Origin: Rubrobacter tropicus
GTDB taxonomy: Bacteria; Actinomycetota; Rubrobacteria; Rubrobacterales; Rubrobacteraceae
DNA length: 64,000 nt
Reading direction: 5' to 3'
Assembly (NCBI RefSeq): GCF_011492945.1
Contig: NZ_CP045119.1
Span: 992,001 to 1,056,000 of the forward strand
Shown one piece after another: positions 26,495 to 34,254 of this stretch. Each line of letters opens with the position of its first letter. Positions within the stretch are counted from its first letter, which is position 1. The notes below the pieces were generated by a model, which saw only the letters and a list, made by a program, of their open reading frames with translations, did no database searches and was not told the DNA's origin. A program made the position numbers and the translations under genes.

Positions 26495-27268
26495 TTGGAT
26501 TTCGTACGTGTCGACCGCGAGAACGACATCGCAATTCTGACCATCGACAGGCAGAACAAGCTGAACGCGCTCGACCAGACGGTGGTCGAGGAGATCGGGC
26601 AGGCTTTGTTGGAGCTCGAGTCGGAGGGACCGCGGGCGATCATCGTAACCGGGGCCGGGGACCGGTCGTTTATAGCGGGGGCCGACATCTCGGCTATGAG
26701 CTCGATGGGACCTCTGGAGGCGAAGCGGTTCTCGGAGATCGGGCACGCCGCGATGGCTTTGCTCGACCGGAGCCCCGTGCCGACTATTGCGGCGGTGAAC
26801 GGGTTTGCGCTCGGCGGTGGGTGCGAGGTAGCGATAGCGTGCGACATCAGGATCGCGGCGCAGAACGCCCTGTTCGGGTTCCCTGAGGTTGGGCTCGGTA
26901 TCCTGCCCGGGATGGGCGGGACGCAGCGTCTCCCGCGCCTGATCGGCCCCGCGCTCGCCAAGGAGCTTATCTTTACCGGACGCCGCATCGACGCGGAAGA
27001 GGCGAGAGGAATGGGCCTTGTGAACCGGGTGGTCGGGCAGGGCGAGGCGCTCTCGGCGGCGAAGGAGCTGGCCGCTGAGATCTCGGCCAACGGCCCCGTC
27101 GCGGTCCGCCACGCCAAGGCCGCCGCCAACCGGGCCCAGGACGTCGACCTGATAAGCGGCCTGGAGTACGAGGCCGACCAGTTCGCCCTCCTCTTCGCGA
27201 GCGAGGACGCGAAGGAGGGCATGGGCGCCTTCGTCGAGAAGCGCAAGCCAGGCTTCGTGGGCCGGTAG
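26495..27268 (+). CDS. Enoyl-CoA hydratase/isomerase family protein
   Basis: 257 residues from TTG 26495, eight bases after ACGGAGGCG. Crotonase fold: oxyanion-hole loops around FIAGADISAM and ALGGGCEVAIACD, a catalytic Glu in FGFPEVGLGI, and LPGMGGTQRLPRLIG with the second Glu position taken by Gly-Gly; the first Glu is at FPEV. It is likely to hydrate enoyl-CoA in fatty-acid or phenylacetate-type degradation. Whether both acid residues of a true hydratase are present should be judged from a full alignment. It is followed within five bases by a thioesterase gene. Confidence 0.9.
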   Translation: MDFVRVDRENDIAILTIDRQNKLNALDQTVVEEIGQALLELESEGPRAIIVTGAGDRSFIAGADISAMSSMGPLEAKRFSEIGHAAMALLDRSPVPTIAAVNGFALGGGCEVAIACDIRIAAQNALFGFPEVGLGILPGMGGTQRLPRLIGPALAKELIFTGRRIDAEEARGMGLVNRVVGQGEALSAAKELAAEISANGPVAVRHAKAAANRAQDVDLISGLEYEADQFALLFASEDAKEGMGAFVEKRKPGFVGR

Positions 27269-27272
27269 TCCC

Positions 27273-27665
27273 ATAGTCCGCGAGACGGTTCTCCGGGTCC
27301 GCTACTCGGAGATAGACGCCCAGGGGCACGTCAACAACGCCAACTACCTCTCGTACTTCGAGGTCGGCCGGGTCGAGTGGCTGCGCGACGCCGGCCACTC
27401 CTACCGGGAGATGGAGGAGCGGGGCTACGGCTTCGTTGTCGTAGAGGCGCTCGTCCGCTACCGCAGGGCCGCCTACTTCGACGACGAGCTGAAGATCCGG
27501 ACGGAGATCTCCGACCTGAGCAGGGCCTCCGTCCAGTTCGCGTACGAAGTCTTGCGGGAGGACGGGCTCGTGGCGACGGGCCACACGCGCCACGCGTACG
27601 TTGACCTCGCGAGCGGCAAGCCGATCAGGATGCCGAAAGAGCTGGATCTTCTGGGAAGTGGCTAG
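27273..27665 (+). CDS. Acyl-CoA thioesterase, 4HBT/YbgC-like, with unusual start
   Basis: About 130 residues. The hot-dog fold catalytic segment (RYSEIDAQGHVNNANYLSYF, Asp and the HVNN) lies well upstream of the only ATG (27411), so the protein must begin before it. Between the last upstream in-frame sequence and this segment there is no in-frame ATG, GTG, TTG or CTG; the best candidate is ATA at 27273, five bases after the enoyl-CoA hydratase stop. Translation may re-initiate from the upstream gene, or a sequence error may hide the start. The enzyme would hydrolyse a short- or medium-chain acyl-CoA. Confidence 0.72.
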   Translation: MVRETVLRVRYSEIDAQGHVNNANYLSYFEVGRVEWLRDAGHSYREMEERGYGFVVVEALVRYRRAAYFDDELKIRTEISDLSRASVQFAYEVLREDGLVATGHTRHAYVDLASGKPIRMPKELDLLGSG

Positions 27666-27679
27666 TTTCGGAGGCTTCG

Positions 27680-27853
27680 GGCATCAGGTTTCAGGCTTCA
27701 GGTGGGCCGAGAGGCGCCAACGCCCGGTGGCGCGGCTTCCGCTTTCCTGAAACGTCTCCGAATCGAACAAGTTCGTTGCAGGGTCAAATCCTTAGACGAA
27801 CACCGGATCCCGCATAAACCTTCCTGAAGCCTGAAACCTGATGCCTGCAACCT
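27680..27853. repeat. CCTGANN heptad repeat with a 23-bp perfect inverted pair
   Basis: The 23 bases at 27680-27702 (beginning GGCATCAGGTTTCAGG) are the exact inverse of 27823-27845 (ending CCTGAAACCTGATGCC). The 120-base interior has no credible gene. The copy lies between two convergent genes and its right edge touches the stop of the MFS gene. Confidence 0.85.
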
Positions 27854-29013
27854 CACTTCGCGTACCTCCGGCGGGCGAGGGCGCCTGCCAGGCCCAGGGG
27901 CAGGGCCGTAGTGGCGGCGAGGCCGAAGAGGAGGGGGAAGGCCCCGTTTTCGGCGAGGGGGGCGGCGAGGACCGTGGAGATGCCGCTTCCCACGAACAGG
28001 GCGGCGGCGAAGAAGGAGATTACGGTCGCCCTGGCGTCAGGGGCGACCTCGGTCGCCCAGTTCTGCAGCGTGGGGTGCATGAACGAGAAGCCGCCGCCGA
28101 CCAGGAAGGCCGAGACGGCGATGCCCGAGAAGCCCTGGCTCGCGGCGCCGACCGCGTAGCCCGCGGCCAGCAGCGCGCCGCCGAGCAGGATCGCGCCTCC
28201 CTTGCCGAACCTCTCCGTGACGCGGCCGGTCGCCCGCGTCCAGATGAGCGTGCCGACTCCGAAGAGGCCGACGGCGAGTCCAGCGACGGCGGCGCCGTAG
28301 CCCCCGGCTTCGAGGGCTGGGGCGAGGTAGGTGAGGAAACCGAGGATTACGCCGCCCTCGGCCAGCGCGAGCAGCACGACGAGCACGGCCCACGGGTTCT
28401 TCAGGAAGAGACCTATCCTCGCGAGCGCCCCGCGCTCTTCGTTCTCCCTCTCCGGCTCGGGCAGGCGGGCGAGCAGGAGCCCGAGGACGAAGGACGCGAG
28501 CACCGGAACCGCGAAGGCCAGCCGCCAGAGGCCCAGGTAAGCCGCGAGCCCGGCGCCCGCGGTCGCCAGGCCGGTCGCGACCCCCGAGGAGGCGAGCTGG
28601 TTGGCGAGCGCCCTCTGGCGGACCCCGAGTGGCACGGTGTCCCCGATGTAGACGAGCGAGGCCGGTATGACGGCCGCGAAGAGGCCGCCCGCCAGCGCCC
28701 TCGCCACCACTAGGACCGCGAGGTTCGGGGCGAACGCGGAGAGAAGCCCGGGCACGAGCGCGAGGACCAGGGCCAGCCGTATCACCCGCACCCGCCCGAG
28801 CCTGTCGGAAAGGATGCCCCACACGGGCTGCATAAGGCCGTAGAGCAGGAAGTAGAGGCTCGCGGCCACCGAGGCCCCGGCGAGGGAGACGCGCAGGTCC
28901 GCCGCTATGGTCACAAGCATCGGCGCGATGGTGAACCGGTCGAAGGTGCTCAGGAAAGCGGCCGTCATGAGCAGCCGCAGCCGGCCCTTCAGGCTTGCGG
29001 GGTCCTGCTCCAC
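27853..29013 (-). CDS. Major facilitator superfamily transporter
   Basis: 386 residues, 12 predicted transmembrane helices. MFS signatures: the loop 2-3 motif GILSDRLGRVRVIR, and helix 4 ARALAGGLFAAVIPASLVYIGD. The closest look is to drug/sugar efflux permeases of the DHA1 type. Substrate unknown. It is convergent with the thioesterase gene and divergent from the phosphatase-like gene. Confidence 0.85.
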   Translation of the reverse strand: MEQDPASLKGRLRLLMTAAFLSTFDRFTIAPMLVTIAADLRVSLAGASVAASLYFLLYGLMQPVWGILSDRLGRVRVIRLALVLALVPGLLSAFAPNLAVLVVARALAGGLFAAVIPASLVYIGDTVPLGVRQRALANQLASSGVATGLATAGAGLAAYLGLWRLAFAVPVLASFVLGLLLARLPEPERENEERGALARIGLFLKNPWAVLVVLLALAEGGVILGFLTYLAPALEAGGYGAAVAGLAVGLFGVGTLIWTRATGRVTERFGKGGAILLGGALLAAGYAVGAASQGFSGIAVSAFLVGGGFSFMHPTLQNWATEVAPDARATVISFFAAALFVGSGISTVLAAPLAENGAFPLLFGLAATTALPLGLAGALARRRYAK

Positions 29014-29169
29014 CGGCTAACCGTCCCGCGCGAGAGAGTAGAGGAGATCCACGGTGGCAACCCTACGCGAGTCGACCGTAGAGAACAAGCGTCGGGAGGC
29101 CCGCGGCCGGGCCCGGAAGCGGAGAGTCCTCCGTTTGCCAGGCGTGGGCTCTGCTAGACTCTGGCGGGT

Positions 29170-29928
29170 ATGGGGCTCAGGATCGAAGACCACGCGCGGA
29201 AGCTTCTCGCTGCGGGCGTCGCCGGGGACGACACCTCGCACGGCGCGGAGAACAACCTGCGCAAGATCCGGCTCATGATCGAGGCGGATCGGAACAACTC
29301 TTACGGCATGGAGGCGCTGCTGCGCGGCGTCGGCTTCGACGAGGCCTACGGCGCCGTCTCCCGCCACCTGGGCAACCCCCCGGACGAAGAAGCGACGCCC
29401 GGGCGGGGCCGCATAGACCCGGCCCGCACCGCCGCGGCGCTGCTCGAAGCCGGAAGCCGTATCCGGCAGGTCGCCGAGGCCGGGGGACGCATGGTCTTCG
29501 CCACGGGCCACCCCGGCGCCCTGCTTCTCTACTACATGGGTCTCGCCGCCTGGGCCGAGGACCTCGGGGCGAAGGTCCTGACCGCCAGGACGGACGGGCT
29601 CTACGGCAGGCGGGGCGTGCCCCTCGACTGGGCGGGGCCGGTGGGCACCCTGGGCAACCGGGCGAGCCTCATGCACACCCACGATCCGGAACCGATGCAG
29701 GCCGTCTTGCACAAGTTGGGTTCGGTCGACCTGGTCGCCGCGGACCACGGCTTCGCGGGGGCAGCCGTTGCCGCAGGCGTGCCGACCGTGGCGGTCATGG
29801 ACACCAACGACCCCGCCTTCGCGGTGGCCGCAGGCCGCGGGGCGGACCTGACGGTAGTGCCCATGGACGACAACCGCCCCCTCAACTCCTACGCCGCGGC
29901 CCTGGAGGTGCTCCGGGAAGGGCTTTGA
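29170..29928 (+). CDS. Phosphatase-like protein, actinobacterial family
   Basis: 252 residues from ATG 29170. Conserved-looking blocks are FATGHPGALLLYYMGLA, AADHGFAGAAVAAGVPTVAVMD and VPMDDNRPLNSY. I recall actinobacterial proteins annotated only as phosphatase with this GHP and DHG pattern, but no catalytic chemistry is established from the sequence. The TAGACT hexamer 15 bases before the ATG could be a -10 of a nearly leaderless message. Confidence 0.5.
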   Translation: MGLRIEDHARKLLAAGVAGDDTSHGAENNLRKIRLMIEADRNNSYGMEALLRGVGFDEAYGAVSRHLGNPPDEEATPGRGRIDPARTAAALLEAGSRIRQVAEAGGRMVFATGHPGALLLYYMGLAAWAEDLGAKVLTARTDGLYGRRGVPLDWAGPVGTLGNRASLMHTHDPEPMQAVLHKLGSVDLVAADHGFAGAAVAAGVPTVAVMDTNDPAFAVAAGRGADLTVVPMDDNRPLNSYAAALEVLREGL

Positions 29929-29951
29929 GCCTCCGGGATCCGGGCGTCGGG

Positions 29952-29978
29952 TGTCACGAGAGCGTCAGGCGTTTCGTC
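29952..29978 (+). promoter_or_regulatory. ECF41-type autoregulated promoter
   Basis: TGTCACG (29952-29958), exactly 16 bp, then CGTC (29975-29978). The published ECF41 target motif is TGTCACA with CGTC at this spacing. Transcription would begin about 25 bases before the GTG start of the ECF41 sigma gene itself. Confidence 0.75.
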
Positions 29979-30009
29979 TCGTCTTTAGAGGCCGAAGAAA
30001 GGCGGAACC

Positions 30010-30906
30010 GTGAGAGAGCGATCCGCAGACGAAGCGTACGAACAGCACCGCCCGCTGCTTTTCTCCATAGCGTACCGGATGCTGGGCAGCGTCATGGACG
30101 CGGAGGACGTGGTTCAGGAGGCCTTCGTGCGCTGGCGCCGGGCGCAGGAGGCCGAGGTCCGTTCCCCGAAGGCGTATCTCTCCGCGGTGGTCACCCGGCT
30201 CTGTATCGACCGGCTACGCTCCGCGCGGGAGCGGCGGGAGGAGTACGTGGGCCCCTGGCTTCCGGAGCCGCTCCCCGACGAGCGGGCGCCGGACGTCGCT
30301 GAGACCGTCGTCCTCGAAGAGTCGCTCTCCATGGCTTTCCTGGTCCTTTTGGAGAGCCTCACGCCGGTCGAGCGGGCGGTCTTCCTGTTGCGCGAGGTCT
30401 TCGGCTACGACTACGCAGAGGTCGCCCGAATCGTCGGCAGAGGGGAGGAGAACTGCCGTCAGATCTCCCACCGCGCCCGCGCGTCCGTCGCGGCCCGCCG
30501 GCCCCGATTCGAGCGTTCGCGGGAAGAGGAGGAACGCCTGACGGGCGAGTTCTTGCGGGCATGCTCCGTGGGCGACATGGATGGCCTGCTCGCTCTGCTC
30601 TCCGAAGACGTGACCCTCTGGTCCGACGGCGGCGGAAAGACCCGGGCCGCGCGCAACCCGATCCACGGCGCGGCCAACGTCGCCCGGTTCTTCTCCGGGA
30701 TACTCGGCAAGGCCCCGCCCGGCCTCTCCGCCAGGCTGACCTCGATCAACGGCCGCCCCGGCCTCGTCGGGTACTTCGGCGACGGAAGCCCCCAGAGCGT
30801 CGCGACCTTCGAGTTCGAGAACGGCAGCATCCTGGCGATCCGGCTCGTCGTCAACCCCGACAAGCTCCGGACCGTGGCACCCCTGGAAAAGGAGGGCCCG
30901 CGATGA
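30010..30906 (+). CDS. ECF41-family RNA polymerase sigma factor with SnoaL-like tail
   Basis: 298 residues from GTG 30010. Sigma2 (about 14-80: FSIAYRMLGSVMDAEDVVQE) and sigma4 (about 115-165: VERAVFLLREVFGYDYAEVA) are followed by a SnoaL/NTF2-like C-terminal domain. All three ECF41 signatures are present: WLPEP in the linker, DGGG(K) in the tail and NPDKL near the C-terminus. In this family the tail acts as an intrinsic regulator in place of an anti-sigma factor. The three following genes overlap or abut it, in the usual ECF41 neighbourhood (oxidoreductase/epimerase). An upstream ECF41-type promoter indicates autoregulation. Confidence 0.93.
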   Translation: MRERSADEAYEQHRPLLFSIAYRMLGSVMDAEDVVQEAFVRWRRAQEAEVRSPKAYLSAVVTRLCIDRLRSARERREEYVGPWLPEPLPDERAPDVAETVVLEESLSMAFLVLLESLTPVERAVFLLREVFGYDYAEVARIVGRGEENCRQISHRARASVAARRPRFERSREEEERLTGEFLRACSVGDMDGLLALLSEDVTLWSDGGGKTRAARNPIHGAANVARFFSGILGKAPPGLSARLTSINGRPGLVGYFGDGSPQSVATFEFENGSILAIRLVVNPDKLRTVAPLEKEGPR

Positions 30907-31694
30907 GCACGACGGAGATTCTCGTCACCGGGGGGACGGGGGTGCTCGGCCGGCGGGTGGCGGAACGCCTGCACGCGGCGGGCGTCGGGGCGCGCGTCCT
31001 CAGCCGGGGCGGACGGCCCGGCACGGTCCGGGGAGACCTGCTCACGGGCGAGGGGTTGGATGCGGCGGTCGACGGCGTGGACACGATAGTCCACTGCGCC
31101 TCCAGCCCCTACAGCAGGCCCCGGCAGGTGGACGTCGAGGGAACGAGGCGCCTCCTCCGAAGCGCCGCCGCGGCGGGCGTTTCGCACGTCGTCTACATCT
31201 CCATAGTAGGGATAGACCTCGTCCCCTCATACCCCTACTACCGGGTCAAGCTGGAGACGGAGCGGGTCATCGAGGGGGCGCCGATCCCGTACACCATCCT
31301 GCGGGCCACGCAGTTCTACGACCTCGTTTTGATGGCGCTGCGGTCTCTCGACCGTCTGCCCGTCATGCCCATCCCCGCGGGCTTTCTCGGCCAGCCCATA
31401 GACGCCGGGGAGGTCGCCGGCCGCCTGGCAGAGCTCGCGCTATCTCCCCCCGCAGGACGGGCGCCCGATATGGGCGGACCAGAGGTCAGGGCGTTGGCGA
31501 GCGCCGCGCGGGGTTACCTTGGCGTCCTGAAGAGCCGCAAGAGGGTCGTCGAGTTCCCGTTCCCCGGCAGGACGGCGCGGGCGATCCGCGCCGGCGCGCT
31601 GACGTGCCCCGACAACGCGGCCGGCAAGATCCGCTGGGAAGACTTCCTGCGGGAGAAGCTCCGAGCGGTAGAACCCGAAGGAGGAACGCCATGA
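30903..31694 (+). CDS. NAD(P)-dependent epimerase/oxidoreductase (atypical SDR), ECF41 partner
   Basis: 263 residues from ATG 30903, overlapping the sigma gene stop (ATGA). N-terminal ILVTGGTGVLGRRVAERL binds the dinucleotide; Asp in RGDLLTGE and the catalytic-type Tyr/Lys pair YPYYRVKLETE are present. It matches the SDR/NmrA-like oxidoreductases that regularly sit beside ECF41 sigma factors as the presumed target. Substrate unknown. Confidence 0.85.
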   Translation: MSTTEILVTGGTGVLGRRVAERLHAAGVGARVLSRGGRPGTVRGDLLTGEGLDAAVDGVDTIVHCASSPYSRPRQVDVEGTRRLLRSAAAAGVSHVVYISIVGIDLVPSYPYYRVKLETERVIEGAPIPYTILRATQFYDLVLMALRSLDRLPVMPIPAGFLGQPIDAGEVAGRLAELALSPPAGRAPDMGGPEVRALASAARGYLGVLKSRKRVVEFPFPGRTARAIRAGALTCPDNAAGKIRWEDFLREKLRAVEPEGGTP

Positions 31695-32164
31695 ACGCGA
31701 TCCCGGGCAAGCGTAGTTCGGCCGGCCTGATGAGGGGCGGGCTCGGGTTGCTTTCCCTCTCGGCCCTGGCCGTCGGTTTTTGGGCGCTCCTCCTGCCGCG
31801 CTCTTTCTACGAAGACTTTCCTTTTCCGGGCAGGGCGTGGGTCTCGACCTCGGGTCCCTACAACGGGCACCTGATCGCCGACGTCGGCGCCATGTACCTC
31901 GCCCTCGGCGTCCTGTTGGCCGCCGCAGCGGTCTCTCTGGGAAGAGATCTCGTAAAGGTCTCTCTCGCCGTCTGGCTCGTCTTCGCCGTGCCGCACCTCG
32001 TCTACCACGTATCCACGCTCCACCACTTCCCGCTACTTCTCGACAGGGTGGGAAACGTGGTGAGCCTGGTGTTCGTCGTCCTACTCCCGCTGGCGCTGCT
32101 TTTCCTGGATGGATACGGCCGAACGACCGGGACACACACGGCCGGCGGTGCTCTAGGGAGGTAG
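31691..32164 (+). CDS. Four-helix membrane protein in the ECF41 operon
   Basis: 157 residues from ATG 31691, overlapping the previous stop by four bases (ATGA). Four hydrophobic helices (about 17-37, 62-80, 86-106, 115-140) with a conserved-looking HLIADVGAMYLALGV segment and HLVYHVSTLHHFP. No enzymatic motif. Proteins of this sort (DUF4345/DoxX-like in shape) often accompany ECF41 genes. Confidence 0.75.
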   Translation: MNAIPGKRSSAGLMRGGLGLLSLSALAVGFWALLLPRSFYEDFPFPGRAWVSTSGPYNGHLIADVGAMYLALGVLLAAAAVSLGRDLVKVSLAVWLVFAVPHLVYHVSTLHHFPLLLDRVGNVVSLVFVVLLPLALLFLDGYGRTTGTHTAGGALGR

Positions 32165-32167
32165 GGA

Positions 32168-32587
32168 ATGGCCGAAAACAGCATCGCCGGGGCACGGGAA
32201 CAACCTAACGCTCCGGCCTTCGCGGCTCTCGCGCGCGAGAAGTACGTCCTGCTCACGACCTTCAGGCGCGACGGTGTTGGGGTCGGCACCCCGGTCCACG
32301 TGGCCGTCGAAGGGGATCTGGCCTACTTCCGCACCTGGGACACGACCTGGAAGCTGAAGCGCATCCGCAATAACCCTCAAGTTGAGGTAGCGCCTTCGAC
32401 GTTCCGCGGTAGGCAGACCGGGCCCGGCATCCGCGCCAGGGCCAGGATACTCGCCGGCGCGGAATCGGCGCGGGCCGGGGCTTTGATCTCTCGCAAGCAC
32501 CCGATCCTGCACGGGTTCCTGATCCCACTCGTCCACCGCATCAAAGGCAACGAAACCATGCACGTAGAACTGATGGCCGATAGCTGA
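32168..32587 (+). CDS. PPOX-class F420/FMN-dependent oxidoreductase
   Basis: 139 residues from ATG 32168, three bases after the membrane protein stop. Split-barrel flavin/F420 fold: KYVLLTTFRRDGVGVGTPV, DLAYFRTWDTTWKLKRIRNNP and VEVAPSTFRG. It is the short pyridoxamine-oxidase-like family that reduces small substrates with F420H2 or FMN. It ends the ECF41 cluster and is followed by a strong terminator. Confidence 0.85.
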   Translation: MAENSIAGAREQPNAPAFAALAREKYVLLTTFRRDGVGVGTPVHVAVEGDLAYFRTWDTTWKLKRIRNNPQVEVAPSTFRGRQTGPGIRARARILAGAESARAGALISRKHPILHGFLIPLVHRIKGNETMHVELMADS

Positions 32588-32619
32588 GGCGAAGCCGGAG
32601 CGGGCTGATCGCCGACCGC

Positions 32620-32654
32620 GCGGATCGCAGTGGCATTGAGCCACTGCGATCCGC
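32620..32654. terminator. Bidirectional hairpin terminator
   Basis: Perfect 15-bp stem: GCGGATCGCAGTGGC (32620-32634) with GCCACTGCGATCCGC (32640-32654), loop ATTGA. It lies between the convergent F420/FMN oxidoreductase and SDR genes, one base from the SDR stop. Confidence 0.85.
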
Positions 32655-32655
32655 T

Positions 32656-33399
32656 TCAACGTGGTGCCATCCGGATGGCGCCGTCCAGACGGATTACCTC
32701 CCCGTTAAGCATGTCGTTCTCCACGATGTGCCTGACGAGCGCCGCGTACTCCTCGGGCCTGCCGAGCCGCGAGGGAAACGGAACCTGGTTGCCGAGGGAT
32801 TCCCTCGCCTCTTCGGGCAACCCGGCCATCATTGGCGTGTCGAAGATGCCCGGGGCTATTGTGGCGACCCTGATGCCGGACCTGGCGAACTCGCGGGCGA
32901 GGGGCAGCGTCATCGAGACGACGCCGCCCTTGGAGGCGGCGTAGGCGACCTGCCCGATCTGCCCGTCGAAAGCCGCGACGCTGGCGGTGTTGACGATCAC
33001 ACCCCGCCCCCCGTCCTCGCCCGGTTCGTTCCCAACCATCGCCTCCGCCGCGAGCCGCACGACGTTGAACGTGCCAATCAGGTTCACCTGCACGACCTTC
33101 GAAAAGGACTCCAGGGAATGGGGACCGTTTCTGCCGAGGGTCTTCTCCGCGATGGCGACGCCCGCGCAATTGACCGCGCCGTGGACGGGACCGTTCTCCA
33201 AAGCCGCCTGCACGGCGGCCTTCACGCTGCCCTCGTCGGTGACGTCGGTCTCTACGAAGCGGGCCCGGCCTACGGCGTCGTCCAGTTTCAGGTCGGCGAT
33301 GACTACGTTCGCGCCGGCGTTTTCGAGCATGAGGGCGGTGGCGGCGCCGAGGCCCGAGCCTCCGCCGGCCACGAGGAAGGTGCGGCCTTCGATCTGCAC
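32656..33399 (-). CDS. SDR dehydrogenase, 3-hydroxyacyl-CoA dehydrogenase type
   Basis: 247 residues. Cofactor loop [18 protein letters not shown] uses Ala-Gly-Gly-Gly in place of Thr-Gly-x3-Gly, as in type II (HSD17B10-like) 3-hydroxyacyl-CoA dehydrogenases; NAD-type Asp in VIADLKLD; catalytic YAASKGG. The insertion around [20 protein letters not shown] is also typical of that group. It acts in beta-oxidation or an analogous NAD-linked step. It is followed two bases on by a second SDR gene upstream on the same strand. Confidence 0.87.
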   Translation of the reverse strand: MQIEGRTFLVAGGGSGLGAATALMLENAGANVVIADLKLDDAVGRARFVETDVTDEGSVKAAVQAALENGPVHGAVNCAGVAIAEKTLGRNGPHSLESFSKVVQVNLIGTFNVVRLAAEAMVGNEPGEDGGRGVIVNTASVAAFDGQIGQVAYAASKGGVVSMTLPLAREFARSGIRVATIAPGIFDTPMMAGLPEEARESLGNQVPFPSRLGRPEEYAALVRHIVENDMLNGEVIRLDGAIRMAPR

Positions 33400-33401
33400 G
33401 T

Positions 33402-34253
33402 CTATCTCCCTGGTTGAGGGTACACGGTCCTTACCACGGCATCCCAGGCGCGGTCGGGCAGGAGGCGGCGGAGCCAGATGAAGAGGTGGGCCGAGGGCGT
33501 GACGGCGTAGCGGGTGCGGGGCTTGTCGGCGGTTATGGCGCGTTCAATAGTCGCCGCCACCGTTTCGGGGCCGCCGCCGAGCTTGAGGATAGGGCCCCGT
33601 TCGTAGTTGTCCTTCGTAGCCTTCGCCACGGCCGCGCTGAAGCCGGCGTAGGGACCCGAGCCTGTGGGCGCTTCCATCGAGCCCGTCGCGGCGTCGGCGA
33701 AGTTGGTGCGTATCAGGCCAGGCTCGACGACTACTACCTTTACGCCGAAGCCCGCGACCTCGAAGCGGAGGGCGTCGCTTATGGATTCGACGGCGTATTT
33801 GGTGGCGTGGTAGTAGCCGCCCCCGGGGAAGGTGAGCTTCCCGCCCATGGAGGAGATGTTGACGATCCTGCCCCGGCCCTGCCGCCGCATCCCGGGCAGC
33901 ACGAGCTGGCACATCCTCACCAGCCCGAACACGTTCGTCTCGAACTGCCGGCGCACCTTCTCCATCGAGACCTCCTCGACGGCGCCGGACTGGCTGTAGC
34001 CCGCGTTGTTGACGAGGACGCCGACGGCCCCCTCGCGCCTCTCGACCTCTTCCACGGCGGCGCGCATGGAGGCCTCGTCCGTAACGTCTAGAGGTAGGAT
34101 CTCACACCCGCGTTCGGCGAGAGCCCCTATCTTCTCGACGTCGCGGGCCGTGGCGTAGACCTTCCAGCCCGCGGCCGCCAGGTGTTCTGCCGTCGCGCGG
34201 CCGATGCCCGTGGAGCAGCCCGTGATCAGGACGGATCTCGATACCGCCACCAC
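33402..34253 (-). CDS. SDR-family oxidoreductase
   Basis: 283 residues. Classical [22 protein letters not shown] for the cofactor, [10 protein letters not shown], and the catalytic [10 protein letters not shown]. Length and the C-terminal [14 protein letters not shown] resemble retinol-dehydrogenase/DHRS-like or oxidoreductase YbbO-type enzymes. It lies between the CocE-type hydrolase (one base upstream) and the other SDR (two bases downstream), so the three form an operon. Confidence 0.87.
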   Translation of the reverse strand: MVAVSRSVLITGCSTGIGRATAEHLAAAGWKVYATARDVEKIGALAERGCEILPLDVTDEASMRAAVEEVERREGAVGVLVNNAGYSQSGAVEEVSMEKVRRQFETNVFGLVRMCQLVLPGMRRQGRGRIVNISSMGGKLTFPGGGYYHATKYAVESISDALRFEVAGFGVKVVVVEPGLIRTNFADAATGSMEAPTGSGPYAGFSAAVAKATKDNYERGPILKLGGGPETVAATIERAITADKPRTRYAVTPSAHLFIWLRRLLPDRAWDAVVRTVYPQPGR

Positions 34254-34254
34254 C

